A stretch of 64,000 nt of DNA from Alkaliphilus sp. B6464 (lineage in GTDB: Bacteria > Bacillota > Clostridia > Peptostreptococcales > Natronincolaceae): NCBI RefSeq assembly GCF_018141165.1, contig NZ_CP058557.1, positions 1,116,001 through 1,180,000 on the forward strand, in the 5' to 3' direction. The notes under the pieces are model-generated. The model was given only the letters and a program-made list of their open reading frames with translations. It was not told the DNA's origin and ran no database searches. Shown here one piece after another: positions 29,291-38,268 of this stretch (positions are counted from its first letter, which is position 1; each line of letters starts with the position of its first letter). Position numbers and translations under genes: made by a program.

Positions 29291-30577
29291 ATGTCAATTC
29301 CTGTTATCTTATTTGGTAGTTTTGTTATTCTTTTATTATTAAACGTACCTATAGCTTTATCCCTAGGTCTATCTAGCTTAGCGGCCATGTTGGCTAATGG
29401 CACATTACTAACTATGCTTCCAATGCAGCTTCACACCTCTATTGGTAAGTTTACACTATTAGCTATTCCTTTCTTTATTTTAGCGGGAAATGTAATGGAA
29501 AAGGCAGGTATATCTGAAAGACTAATTAATTTAGCGGATAAAACAGTAGGACACAAAAAAGCAGGTTTGGCTATTGTAGCAGTAATCACTTCATGTTTCT
29601 TTGCTGCTATTTCTGGATCAGGCCCTGCAACAGTAGCTGCTTTAGGAGCTATTCTTATTCCAGCTATGATTAAAAGTGGATACGATAAAGGTATGTCAGC
29701 TTCACTCCTGGCTACTTCAGGAGCTATTGGAATTATTATTCCTCCTAGTATCGCCTTTGTTGTATATGGTTCCATTGCCGAACAGTCTATTGGAAGATTG
29801 TTTATTGCAGGAATAACACCTGGATTATTAATAGGTGCTGCATTAATAATAGCTTCTCTTATTTTATGCCGAAAAATGCCTATTGAACAAAAAGAAAAAG
29901 CCCCAAAGGAAGAGGTATGGGAAGCTCTTAAAGACGCTTTTTGGGGGCTAATGATGCCAGTCATTATTTTAGGTGGAATTTATGGTGGAATTTTTACACC
30001 AACAGAAGCAGCAGCTTTTTCGGCGGTATACGGTATTTTAGTTGGTATATTTGTTTATAAAAAGATCAATTTTAAGGGTTTTATAGATCTTTTAGTTGAA
30101 TCCTCAGTTCAATCTGCAGTTGTTCTATTTATTGTAGCTAGTGCCAGTGTCTTTGCTTGGATCGTTACTACAGAAGGAATTGCTGACATGGCAGGAGAAG
30201 CTATTTTAACTTTCTCTGGAGGAAATAAATTCTTATTCTTACTTTTTGTTAACATTATTCTTTTAATAGCAGGGTGTTTTGTAGATGCGGTTTCAGCTTT
30301 CTATTTATTTGTTCCAATATTGTTACCAGTAGCCTTAGAGTTAGGCTATGATCCAGTTGCCTTTGGTGTTTTAATGACAGTTAACCTAGCTATTGGACAA
30401 GTAACACCTCCTGTAGGGGTAAACCTATATGTTGCTTCACCAATAGCAGGAATTAATTTAAAGGAAATTTCTAAGTCAGTTATGCCATTTATATTGGCAG
30501 CAATAGCAGTATTGTTATTGATAACTTATGTTCCTCAGGTGACACTTTTATTACCTAACTTAATGGGAGTTAAATGA
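29291..30577 (+). CDS. dctM: TRAP transporter large membrane subunit
   Basis: 428 residues, about 12 membrane helices, the usual DctM length. Seen: LLAIPFFILAGNVMEKAGIS, the conserved AAISGSGPATVAALGAILIP, SGAIGIIIPPSIAFVVYGSI and FTPTEAAAFSAVYG, all family hallmarks of the elevator-type permease. It transports the DctP-bound solute inward with sodium. It is directly fused in translation to dctQ and followed 20 bases later by acoC, so the transporter is inside the aco transcription unit. Confidence 0.95.
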   Translation: MSIPVILFGSFVILLLLNVPIALSLGLSSLAAMLANGTLLTMLPMQLHTSIGKFTLLAIPFFILAGNVMEKAGISERLINLADKTVGHKKAGLAIVAVITSCFFAAISGSGPATVAALGAILIPAMIKSGYDKGMSASLLATSGAIGIIIPPSIAFVVYGSIAEQSIGRLFIAGITPGLLIGAALIIASLILCRKMPIEQKEKAPKEEVWEALKDAFWGLMMPVIILGGIYGGIFTPTEAAAFSAVYGILVGIFVYKKINFKGFIDLLVESSVQSAVVLFIVASASVFAWIVTTEGIADMAGEAILTFSGGNKFLFLLFVNIILLIAGCFVDAVSAFYLFVPILLPVALELGYDPVAFGVLMTVNLAIGQVTPPVGVNLYVASPIAGINLKEISKSVMPFILAAIAVLLLITYVPQVTLLLPNLMGVK

Positions 30578-30596
30578 TATTAAAGGGGGTTAGAAA

Positions 30597-31916
30597 ATGT
30601 CAAAGTTGATTGTAATGCCTAAATTAGGCTTAACTATGGTGGAAGGAAAAGTTTCTAAGTGGCATAAAAAAGAAGGCGATGAAGTTAAAAAAGGAGACCT
30701 TCTTTTTGAAGTAGAAACCGATAAAATCACCAATCGTGTAGAAGCAGACCAAGATGGTATATTAAGAAAAGTATTCGTACAACAGGGTGGCACTGCCCCT
30801 GTTACTGGACCTGTAGCTATTATTGCTGGTGTCGATGAGGATATTAGCAATCTTTTGAGTGGGGATACAGTAAAGGTGGAAGCTAAAACTGTTGACATAA
30901 AAGAAGTTGTAGAAAAAGCAAAGGACACAGTTTCTGTAACAAGAAAAGAAGGGGAATATATAAAAGCTACCCCTTATGCAAAATACTTAGCTAAAGAAAA
31001 ATCTATAGATCTATTGGGTATCAATGGAACAGGTGAAGGTGGAAGGATTTTAGCTAAAAACGTAGTAGCCTATGCAGATGAAAACAAAGTAAAGATTTCT
31101 CCAACAGCTGCAAGAATGGCTAAGGAAATGGGAGTAGATGTTACCGCCATACATGCAAAAGGAAGAGTTATGAAGGAAGATATTTTATCCACAGTAGGTA
31201 TGGGAGAAGAAATAGCGGCTATAGAAGATAAAGTGGAGAAGGTAGCTCCAAGCAATATGAGAAAAGTCATTGCAAAACGAATGCTTGAAAGCTGGACCAC
31301 ATCACCAAGAGTTACTTACAACATGGAAGTGGACGTAACTAGCATGAAGGAATTTAGAGATAAGCTAAAAGATAGCTTTAATAAAGCAGGCGGAAAGCTT
31401 ACTTATAACCATATTTTAATGAAGATAGCATCGAAAGCTTTATTGGAAATACCATATCTTAATGCTAGTTTTAACGGAGAAGAAATCGAATTTCATCACT
31501 ATGTTAATATTGGTCTAGCTGTTGATGTAGGAGAAGGATTAATGGTGCCAAACATAAAAAATGTACAGGATAAGTCTCTTTTAGATATTGCTGTAGAAAC
31601 AGAAGCCATAGTTACAGCTACTAGAGAAGGAACAATTACCCCTGATAATTTATCTGGTGGCACATTTACAATTTCAAATATAGGAATGTTTGGTATTGAT
31701 TCTTTCTCACCAATTATAAACAAACCAGAGGTCGCTATATTAGGTGTTAACAGAATTGTTGAAAAACCAGTAGTATTAGATGGACAGATTGTTATTAGAC
31801 CAATGATGAATTTAAGCTTAACTGCAGATCACAGTTTAGTTGACGGTGCAATGGCAGCAAGATTTTTAGCAAGATTTAAGGAAATTGTAGAAAACCCTTA
31901 CTTGCTATTAATGTAA
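30597..31916 (+). CDS. acoC: Acetoin dehydrogenase E2 (dihydrolipoyl acetyltransferase)
   Basis: 439 residues. Moves the acetyl group from E1 to CoA. Order: lipoyl domain (1-78, lipoyl-Lys in EVETDKITNRVEA), then two successive peripheral-subunit-binding-like segments, ATPYAKYLAKEKSIDLLGIN (about 122-155) and SPTAARMAKEMGVDVTAIHA (about 165-200), then the catalytic domain (about 215-439) with the active-site TADHSLVDGAMAARFL. Most E2 proteins have one such binding domain, so the pair is worth noting. Start ATG follows AAAGGGGGTTAGAAA. Confidence 0.95.
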   Translation: MSKLIVMPKLGLTMVEGKVSKWHKKEGDEVKKGDLLFEVETDKITNRVEADQDGILRKVFVQQGGTAPVTGPVAIIAGVDEDISNLLSGDTVKVEAKTVDIKEVVEKAKDTVSVTRKEGEYIKATPYAKYLAKEKSIDLLGINGTGEGGRILAKNVVAYADENKVKISPTAARMAKEMGVDVTAIHAKGRVMKEDILSTVGMGEEIAAIEDKVEKVAPSNMRKVIAKRMLESWTTSPRVTYNMEVDVTSMKEFRDKLKDSFNKAGGKLTYNHILMKIASKALLEIPYLNASFNGEEIEFHHYVNIGLAVDVGEGLMVPNIKNVQDKSLLDIAVETEAIVTATREGTITPDNLSGGTFTISNIGMFGIDSFSPIINKPEVAILGVNRIVEKPVVLDGQIVIRPMMNLSLTADHSLVDGAMAARFLARFKEIVENPYLLLM

Positions 31917-31938
31917 GCGGAAGGAGGAATTAAAGGGT

Positions 31939-33666
31939 ATGGCAATAAATATAGTAATGCCTAAGTTAGGACTAACAATGTCAGAAGGTACTATTATAAA
32001 ATGGCATAAAAATGAAGGTGATATGGTTAAAAAGGGAGATTCTTTATTTGATGTAGAAACAGATAAAATCACTAATACTATAGAGGCAAAAGAAGAAGGA
32101 ATTTTAGCCAAAATCTTAATAGGAAATGGGAAAAGTGCTCTTGTAACAGCACCAGTTGCCATATTATCTGATGAAGGAGAAGATATTTCATCTTTTGTTA
32201 AAGAAGAAAAGCCATTAGAAAAAGATATAAAAGTAGCAGTTCATCAGTCAGAGACCAATGAAGATGGTAAGAAAAAAGTTGTAGTTATAGGAGGAGGCCC
32301 TGGTGGATATGTGGCTGCAATTCGTGCGGCACAGTTAGGTGCACAAGTAACCTTAGTAGATAAAGGCTCTTTAGGAGGAACCTGTCTTAATGTAGGTTGT
32401 ATACCTACTAAGGTACTTCTTCATACTGCAGAAATTTATCAAGAAGTTCTACACGGAAAAGATATAGGTATTCAAATAGAAGGAAATGTAAAGGTAGATT
32501 GGGCAAGTCTACAACAGAGAAAAGAAAATATTATATCCCATTTAGTCGGTGGAGTAACAGGCTTATTAGCTGCTAATGGAGTAGAAGTAGTTATTGGTAC
32601 TGCTTCTTTTATAGATAGACATCAGATTAAAGTTACAAAGGAAGACGGTAGCAGTATAACCATTAATGGTGATGATTTTATTATTGCTTCTGGTTCAGAG
32701 CCATTTATTCCTCCTATTCCAGGAGTTGAGTTAGAAGGAGTACTAGATAGTACGGGGGCACTTAATTTAGATGCATTACCAGAGGATATCATCATAGTAG
32801 GTGGCGGTGTTATTGGAACAGAGTTTGCTACTTTGTTCAATAGCTTAGGTGTAAAGGTAACTGTAGTAGAAATGCTCCCTTACATTCTCCCTCCTATTGA
32901 TAGAGAAGTTGCTGCTGCAGTCGAGGAAAATATGATAGGCACTGGTATTGATATTTTCACATCAGCAAAAGTAACAACAATTGAAAAAGATGGAGAAAAA
33001 TTAAAAGTATCCATTTCTCTAGATAGAGAAGATAAGGTAGTAAAGGCAGACAAAGTTCTTATGTCCGTGGGTAGACGTGGTGTTACAAGAGGATTGAATT
33101 TAGAAGCTGTTAATATTCGCTTAGATCGTGGCGCTATCTATGTAGACAATGGTATGAGAACTAATATAGAGGGTATCTATGCTATAGGAGATGTAACAGG
33201 CAAAAATATGTTAGCCCATGTAGCTTCAGATCAAGGAATTGTGGCAGCGGAAAACATTATGGGTATTGATAGTGCTATGAAGTATGATGCCATCCCTGCC
33301 TGTGTTTATACAAAGCCAGAAATTGCTTCTGTAGGAATGACAGAGGAAGAGGCCAAAAAGAAAGGCATTAATTACGAAGTAGGTATTTTTCCATTAGTTA
33401 ACAATGGAAAAACCTTAATTATGAAAGAAGTAGAAAATACAATGATCAAAATTATTACTGATAAAAAATATGATGAGATCATTGGGGTACACATTTATGG
33501 TCCTAGGGCTACAGATTTAATTACAGAAGGTACATTAGCTCTTAGACTAGAAGCTACTGTGGATGAATTAATTACTACAGTACATGCCCATCCAACAGTA
33601 GGGGAAGCTATGAAAGAAGCAGCTCTTGCTGTAAAAAATATAGCTATACATGCAGTAAATAAATAG
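31939..33666 (+). CDS. acoL: Dihydrolipoamide dehydrogenase with N-terminal lipoyl domain (E3)
   Basis: 575 residues. Reoxidises dihydrolipoyl groups with FAD and NAD. Residues 1-78 are a lipoyl domain (DVETDKITNTIEAKEEG), then a linker, then the E3 flavoprotein from about residue 112: FAD site VVVIGGGPGGYVAAIRAAQL, redox disulfide GGTCLNVGCIPTK, NAD site VGGGVIGTEFA, and C-terminal HAHPTVGEAMKEAAL with the catalytic His-Glu. A lipoyl-E3 fusion is common in Gram-positive aco/pdh clusters. Last gene of the operon, followed by a strong terminator. Start ATG after GGAAGGAGGAATTAAAGGGT. Confidence 0.96.
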   Translation: MAINIVMPKLGLTMSEGTIIKWHKNEGDMVKKGDSLFDVETDKITNTIEAKEEGILAKILIGNGKSALVTAPVAILSDEGEDISSFVKEEKPLEKDIKVAVHQSETNEDGKKKVVVIGGGPGGYVAAIRAAQLGAQVTLVDKGSLGGTCLNVGCIPTKVLLHTAEIYQEVLHGKDIGIQIEGNVKVDWASLQQRKENIISHLVGGVTGLLAANGVEVVIGTASFIDRHQIKVTKEDGSSITINGDDFIIASGSEPFIPPIPGVELEGVLDSTGALNLDALPEDIIIVGGGVIGTEFATLFNSLGVKVTVVEMLPYILPPIDREVAAAVEENMIGTGIDIFTSAKVTTIEKDGEKLKVSISLDREDKVVKADKVLMSVGRRGVTRGLNLEAVNIRLDRGAIYVDNGMRTNIEGIYAIGDVTGKNMLAHVASDQGIVAAENIMGIDSAMKYDAIPACVYTKPEIASVGMTEEEAKKKGINYEVGIFPLVNNGKTLIMKEVENTMIKIITDKKYDEIIGVHIYGPRATDLITEGTLALRLEATVDELITTVHAHPTVGEAMKEAALAVKNIAIHAVNK

Positions 33667-33733
33667 TAATTAACAATAAGGATTAATAATAGCAAACTGT
33701 TAAAACCCTCCAATTTTAACATATAATTAACCT

Positions 33734-33770
33734 TAAAAAAGCTGCTTCCATTATGAAAGCAGCTTTTTTT
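33734..33770. terminator. Bidirectional terminator after acoL
   Basis: AAAAAAGCTGCTT, loop, AAGCAGCTTTTTTT, separating the aco operon from the convergent DUF4097 gene. Confidence 0.93.
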
Positions 33771-33800
33771 ACCTATATTTAATAAGGGGAGTACAGTTAT

Positions 33801-35072
33801 TTAAAAAAGATAAATAGTACTATTAGTTGTATATGCCTTAATATGAGCTATAGTTTCACATGTATCAAAGGCGGATGTTCGTGCAGTAACCCTATGATTA
33901 GAGTAGTTTTGTATATTCTCAACATAAACTACTGGCAAGCCAATATTAATATTTCCATGGGTAGTACTTGCATCAAATTGGACTCCAGCATTTTTAGGAA
34001 GAGACCCAATAACTTCTATTTTAGAGTTGGTCGTTTTCAAACTTAGAGATTGTAATTGGTTATATTCAATATCTTTTATTGTAATTTTACTATTGGATGT
34101 AAGGCCTTCGATTCTTTTTATACTACTATTATCTATAACTATTTTTCCGTTTTTTGTAGCTGCTAGCAAATTTTGCGCCTTACAGCCTTCTACGATTATT
34201 TTGCTGTTTGTTGTTGTGCAACTAGTATCCTCTTTTGTCTCTACATGATTTAGTGTTATACTGCCATTTTTAGTTTGCAAAAATAGCTTGTTGCAATTTA
34301 AATTTTCAACTGTAATGGAACCATTTTTACTTTGTGCTTTTACTAGATTGTAGGTTTGGTCAGGTATCATGATCTTTAATCTAATACCAATACCCTCGAT
34401 TTCTTTAGGGTAGAAACAAAGAATATTGCCATCTTCTCTTAAATCTAATATTGGTTTATTAGCATCGTACTTACCTTCTTTAGTGGAGATATAAGCAATC
34501 ACCTTAATTATAGGTTCATTCCATCTGGCAATTGAAATGTTACCGTTGTAGGCTTCAAATTGTAAAGATACTTGGTCAATGTCACTTAATTTTTTTTCTA
34601 TTATTTCCTCATAGCATTTATTAGATCCAAATAAATCCACATTAATAAATGTATCGGAATCTACCGCTTTGTCTACAACATCTATAATTTTTTCAGCAAA
34701 ATTTATTGATTTTTCAGCAAATATAGACCCTAAGTTAACCATTTTTTTACCAAATTGTTCACCAAAAACATCCATTTTATCTTCTAATTGTTCACCTATC
34801 GTTTCGAATCTTTTTCCTATAGACTCAAGAATTTCTTCGAAATCTCTACTTTTACCAGCATTGAATTGGTTTTCTCTGTTTTCGTGTTTGGTATATGTAT
34901 TATCTTTATCTTTAGAAAGATTTACCTTAGACGGATTAAAGGTGTTAGATGCTTCCTGTGTAGCTTGATCATATTCCATATCTCCTAGAGCATCCAATAG
35001 TTGCTCTGCTTCAGGTTCTGTAATTTTTCCCTGTTCTAAAAGTTTTAAAATTATTAATCTTTCTTCTCCCAT
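33801..35072 (-). CDS. DUF4097-type beta-helix protein with SHOCT-like N-terminus
   Basis: 423 residues. N-terminal short helical motif (MGEERLIILKLLEQGKITEP then EAEQLLDALG), a Lys/Glu-rich middle (about 45-150) with amphipathic segments, and a C-terminal part of repeating short strands (NGSITLNHVETKED, NSKIIVEGCKAQNLL, NGKIVIDNSSIKRIEG, NSKITIKDIEYNQ) typical of the DUF4097 adhesin-like beta-helix. No signal peptide, so probably cytosolic or membrane-associated; related YvlB-type proteins are linked to envelope-stress systems. It is the second gene of a two-gene unit behind the DUF2089 gene (76-base gap). Start ATG with AAGGAGAATTTCA before it. Confidence 0.8.
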   Translation of the reverse strand: MGEERLIILKLLEQGKITEPEAEQLLDALGDMEYDQATQEASNTFNPSKVNLSKDKDNTYTKHENRENQFNAGKSRDFEEILESIGKRFETIGEQLEDKMDVFGEQFGKKMVNLGSIFAEKSINFAEKIIDVVDKAVDSDTFINVDLFGSNKCYEEIIEKKLSDIDQVSLQFEAYNGNISIARWNEPIIKVIAYISTKEGKYDANKPILDLREDGNILCFYPKEIEGIGIRLKIMIPDQTYNLVKAQSKNGSITVENLNCNKLFLQTKNGSITLNHVETKEDTSCTTTNSKIIVEGCKAQNLLAATKNGKIVIDNSSIKRIEGLTSNSKITIKDIEYNQLQSLSLKTTNSKIEVIGSLPKNAGVQFDASTTHGNINIGLPVVYVENIQNYSNHRVTARTSAFDTCETIAHIKAYTTNSTIYLF

Positions 35073-35147
35073 TGAAATTCTCCTTTATTTTATATAATGA
35101 TAAACAAAAATTTCCTATAATGTAAATCTTGATAATTAGTTACCAAT

Positions 35148-35510
35148 TTACTCTTTTAATAGACTTACAGCCTCTTCGGCAGTAATTTCACCTTTACTTA
35201 GTTTCTCTAATATTTCTTTTTTATTGATGGTAGATATCGGTTTTGATGAATATCCTAAGGCAGTAATAACACTTTCTAGCTTACCTCTAACAGTTGGGTA
35301 AGAAACTCCTAATTCCTTTTCAATTTCCTTAATGTTTCCTCTGTTTTTTATAAATACCTCAATAAAGTGTTTATACTCTAATGGAAGCTGACAAAACTTA
35401 CAAGGCTCGAAGCTTCCTTCAATTGTTGTATTGCAATGTGTACAGTGAAGCTTAGTAACTTCTAATGAATGACTACATACCGGGCATTGTCCTAATATTT
35501 TATTTTTCAT
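35148..35510 (-). CDS. DUF2089 family zinc-ribbon/HTH protein
   Basis: 120 residues. Two CxxC pairs (GQCPVCSHSLEV and LHCTHCNTTIEG) form a zinc ribbon, with a third FEPCKFCQLPLEY just after. A helix-turn-helix follows (GNIKEIEKELGVSYPTVRGK), then a C-terminal SHOCT-like helix (LEKLSKGEITAEEAVSLLKE) much like the start of the next gene product. It probably regulates itself and the downstream DUF4097 gene; this is a common pairing. Start ATG has ATAGGAGTGCTATAAG before it. Confidence 0.85.
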   Translation of the reverse strand: MKNKILGQCPVCSHSLEVTKLHCTHCNTTIEGSFEPCKFCQLPLEYKHFIEVFIKNRGNIKEIEKELGVSYPTVRGKLESVITALGYSSKPISTINKKEILEKLSKGEITAEEAVSLLKE

Positions 35511-35919
35511 CTTATAGCACTCCTATCTTTATTTTATAATATAAAAAGATATAGATTTTTTAATTATTGAAAGCTTTAAAGGGGTAGTAGATTGGCAATG
35601 TTTTAAACACTTAAAAATTTAAATTAAGCTTTGAACATTTTAATTTCAAAGTGCAAGTTTTAAAATTAAGTAAAACATAAATCATTATGAGAAAAATAGC
35701 ATAATTTTAAATTCTGCTCTATAGCTATTCCCACAAAACATTAAAAAAATTAATATCAACATTAAAATATTTAATCTATAATTCAATATTATTAATTATA
35801 TTTTAAAATGTCAATATATATTTCTATCTTTGTGTAATAAAACAATAGAAATAATAGACATAATCAATTTAAATATAATATTCTATTGATAAAGCAAATT
35901 TGCCTATTTATAGAATACG
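35511..35919. other. AT-rich intergenic region between divergent units
   Basis: About 410 bases of very AT-rich DNA between the DUF2089 gene (minus) and the yedF promoter. No ORF with a ribosome site and no structured RNA was recognised. The motif CAATAG / CTATTG recurs around 35840-35890. The DUF2089 promoter must lie at its left end but was not pinned down. Confidence 0.4.
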
Positions 35920-35948
35920 TTGAACAATACGAATCCTATTGTTATACT
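35920..35948 (+). promoter_or_regulatory. Promoter of the yedF operon with an internal inverted repeat
   Basis: TTGAAC at 35920-35925, 17 bases, TATACT at 35943-35948. The spacer holds ACAATA-N7-TATTGT (35924-35942), exactly between the -35 and -10, a good place for a repressor or for a spacer-twisting activator. Confidence 0.7.
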
Positions 35949-36055
35949 TAAATATATAATAAAGAAAACTTAATTAAGATGTAGTGCTTGACTTCACGCT
36001 TAAATAAGTGGGAATAATAAGAGTGCACAGAAGATATTAAAATGGAGGAATGAAA

Positions 36056-36664
36056 ATGAACAAGGAAGTAGACGCAAGAGGAATGAATTGCCCTATGCCA
36101 GTAATCCATACTAAAAAAGCTTTAGAGTCTATAAACAGTGGCAAGGTTACTACTATTGTAGATAACGAAGTTGCAAAAGAAAATGTATCAAAGCTTGCCA
36201 AAAGTATGGATCTTAAGATTGATATTAAACAAAATCAAGGAAATTATTATATTGATATTTTTAAGAATCAACAAACAGGTGTAGTAGGAGTAGAAGCATT
36301 AGATATTAAATATGGTACAAATAATAAAAAAGATTTAGTTATTTTAATTTCAAAGAATAGTTTAGGAGAAGGATCAGAAGAATTAGGTATACTTCTGATG
36401 AAAAGCTATTTATACGCACTAACCGAAGTGACTCCATATCCTAAAAGTGTACTTCTTTTAAATGGTGGTGTTAAACTAGCAACCGAAGATTCTGAAGTAG
36501 TGGAGCATCTTAGAAACTTGGAGTCTAATGGTGTTGAGGTTTTATCCTGTGGGACTTGCCTTGACTACTTTAAGATAAAAGATAAATTAGCCGTGGGTGG
36601 AATAAGTAATATGTACACTATTGTAGAAAGATTAAATAATGCTAGCAATACGATAAAACTGTAG
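36056..36664 (+). CDS. yedF: YedF-type sulfurtransferase-like selenium metabolism protein
   Basis: About 202 residues. N-terminal TusA/SirA-like domain (1-72) with the signature ARGMNCPMPVIHTKKAL and its catalytic Cys, then a DsrE-like domain with LVILISKNSLGEGSEELG and a cysteine pair EVLSCGTCLDYF. This two-domain form is phylogenetically tied to selenium use, where it is thought to handle reactive selenium; its exact reaction is not established. ATG at 36056 is seven bases after GGAGG; the ATG at 36050 is too close. Selenocysteine codons in prdB and prdC in this window fit. Confidence 0.92.
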   Translation: MNKEVDARGMNCPMPVIHTKKALESINSGKVTTIVDNEVAKENVSKLAKSMDLKIDIKQNQGNYYIDIFKNQQTGVVGVEALDIKYGTNNKKDLVILISKNSLGEGSEELGILLMKSYLYALTEVTPYPKSVLLLNGGVKLATEDSEVVEHLRNLESNGVEVLSCGTCLDYFKIKDKLAVGGISNMYTIVERLNNASNTIKL

Positions 36665-36680
36665 CAAAGAGGGATAATAA

Positions 36681-36947
36681 ATGATCGATCAACAATTTTA
36701 TGTAGTAGTGTTCGAGTCAACTCACTATGCAATTGCAGCAGAAAAGTTATTCAAAGATAAGAATTATAAGTTTGATGTTATACCTACTCCAAGGGAGATT
36801 ACTCATAGCTGTGGACTATCTATTAGGTTTACAGTGGATGCTTTAGTGGAGATGAAAAAAGAGATGGAAGAGGCGCATATTGCTATTAAAGGAATATATG
36901 AAATACAAAGAATTGATAATGAGAAGATTATTAAGCAAATTAGCTAA
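36681..36947 (+). CDS. DUF3343 putative Se/S-carrier protein
   Basis: 88 residues. Matches the DUF3343 family pattern: VVVFESTHYAIAAEKLFKD, IPTPREITHSCGLSIRFTV with the conserved Cys-Gly, and a C-terminal IKGIYEIQRI. The family is often next to yedF and selD, and is proposed to carry selenium or sulfur on the Cys. Starts 17 bases after yedF, with AGAGGGATAATAA before the ATG, so it is co-transcribed. Confidence 0.87.
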   Translation: MIDQQFYVVVFESTHYAIAAEKLFKDKNYKFDVIPTPREITHSCGLSIRFTVDALVEMKKEMEEAHIAIKGIYEIQRIDNEKIIKQIS

Positions 36948-36956
36948 AGAGGGTAG

Positions 36957-37832
36957 ATGATGGAAACTATTAATAAGAGTCTAACAACAGTATTTCAAGA
37001 AACCATGGATTTTTTAAAGAATCCTGAGCAAGTTTCTAAAATTATAGGAAACGCAATTAAAATTATTTTAATTTTAATTATTGCAAAACTTTCTATAAGG
37101 ATTCTTGGATCTATAATTAATCAGTTTTTTGAAAAGCAAAAGAAATTAAAGTTCAATATAGACATAACAAGAATAGACACTATGAAGGGTCTTGTTAAAA
37201 GCACATTAACATATGTTATTTATTTTATTGCATTCACAGCAGTTATTAAGTTTTTTGGTATAGAAATTATGGGACTTGTTGCAACTGCTGGAATAGGTGG
37301 GTTAGCTATAGGTTTTGGAGCGCAAAATCTAGTGAGAGATATTATTACAGGCTTTTTTATTTTATTTGAAGAACAGTTTGGCGTAGGACATTATGTTGAA
37401 GTTAATGGTGTTAGTGGAATTGTTGAAGAAATGGCTCTAAGAGTAACTAAGATTAGAGATTTTAATGGGGATCTGCATATTGTTCCTAATGGAGAAATAA
37501 GCAAAGTAACCAATAAAAGTAGTGGTAAAATGAGAGCACTTGTTGAAATGTCAATTGCATATGAGGAAGATATTGATAATGCTATTGCTGTTTTGAATAA
37601 AGCAAGTGAAAAGTTAGGTGCGGAGAATGAACAAATTGTAGAAGGTCCAACTGTATTGGGTGTAAGTAAGTTAGAAAATTCATATGTGGCAATTTCAATT
37701 GTTGCAAAGACTTTACCAATGGAGCAATGGGCTATTGAGCGTCTAATGAGAAAAACCTTTAAAGAGGCCTTTGACAATGCAGGAATAGAGATTCCTTATC
37801 CAAGGACTGTAGTAATTACTAAAAAAGATTAA
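36957..37832 (+). CDS. mscS: Small-conductance mechanosensitive channel, MscS family
   Basis: 291 residues. Three membrane helices; the third, pore-lining one is glycine/alanine-rich (GIGGLAIGFGAQNLVRDIIT), followed by the beta domain FGVGHYVEVNGVSGIVEEMA and the conserved VPNGEIS motif, then the cytoplasmic vestibule. It opens under membrane tension to release solutes in osmotic downshock. ATG at 36957 or the next codon, after AGAGGGTAG, nine bases behind the DUF3343 gene. Confidence 0.94.
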   Translation: MMETINKSLTTVFQETMDFLKNPEQVSKIIGNAIKIILILIIAKLSIRILGSIINQFFEKQKKLKFNIDITRIDTMKGLVKSTLTYVIYFIAFTAVIKFFGIEIMGLVATAGIGGLAIGFGAQNLVRDIITGFFILFEEQFGVGHYVEVNGVSGIVEEMALRVTKIRDFNGDLHIVPNGEISKVTNKSSGKMRALVEMSIAYEEDIDNAIAVLNKASEKLGAENEQIVEGPTVLGVSKLENSYVAISIVAKTLPMEQWAIERLMRKTFKEAFDNAGIEIPYPRTVVITKKD

Positions 37833-37859
37833 GTAATATAGAGGTAGATTGGAGTGGTA

Positions 37860-38066
37860 ATGATAATGCCTATAAAGCTAGAAATTGGGGATGTAGTTGA
37901 ATTAAAAAAACAACATCCTTGTGGAAGTAAAAGTTTTGAGATTTTAAGAACCGGTGCCGATTTTAGAATAAAGTGTTTGGGCTGTGAAAAGCAAATTTGG
38001 CTTCCAAGGCCAGAACTTGAAAGAAGAATACGAAAAATAACAAATAATGAAGCTAATAAAAGCTAA
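37860..38066 (+). CDS. DUF951 family protein
   Basis: About 69 residues. The pattern MPIKLEIGDVVELKKQHPCG, IKCLGCEKQIWLPR with two cysteine pairs (PCG and CLGC), and a basic end is that of DUF951, a small zinc-ribbon-like or SH3-like protein commonly encoded beside mscS in Clostridia. Function unknown. Start ATG 37860 lies five bases after GGAG; 37866 is also possible. Confidence 0.85.
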   Translation: MIMPIKLEIGDVVELKKQHPCGSKSFEILRTGADFRIKCLGCEKQIWLPRPELERRIRKITNNEANKS

Positions 38067-38268
38067 TTAACACAGGATACTAATAAAGAAGCCGAGATTC
38101 TGATAATTCAGACTTGACTAAATTATAGAACTTATTGAACTTTGAATGAATTTTTGATAAAAACATTTCTATTTATTAAAAGAATGTTATAATGATAATA
38201 AATTGTTTTATAAAACATACATTTTATTTTACTTTATTATTTTAAATACTTTATGGAGGGATTTTTCA

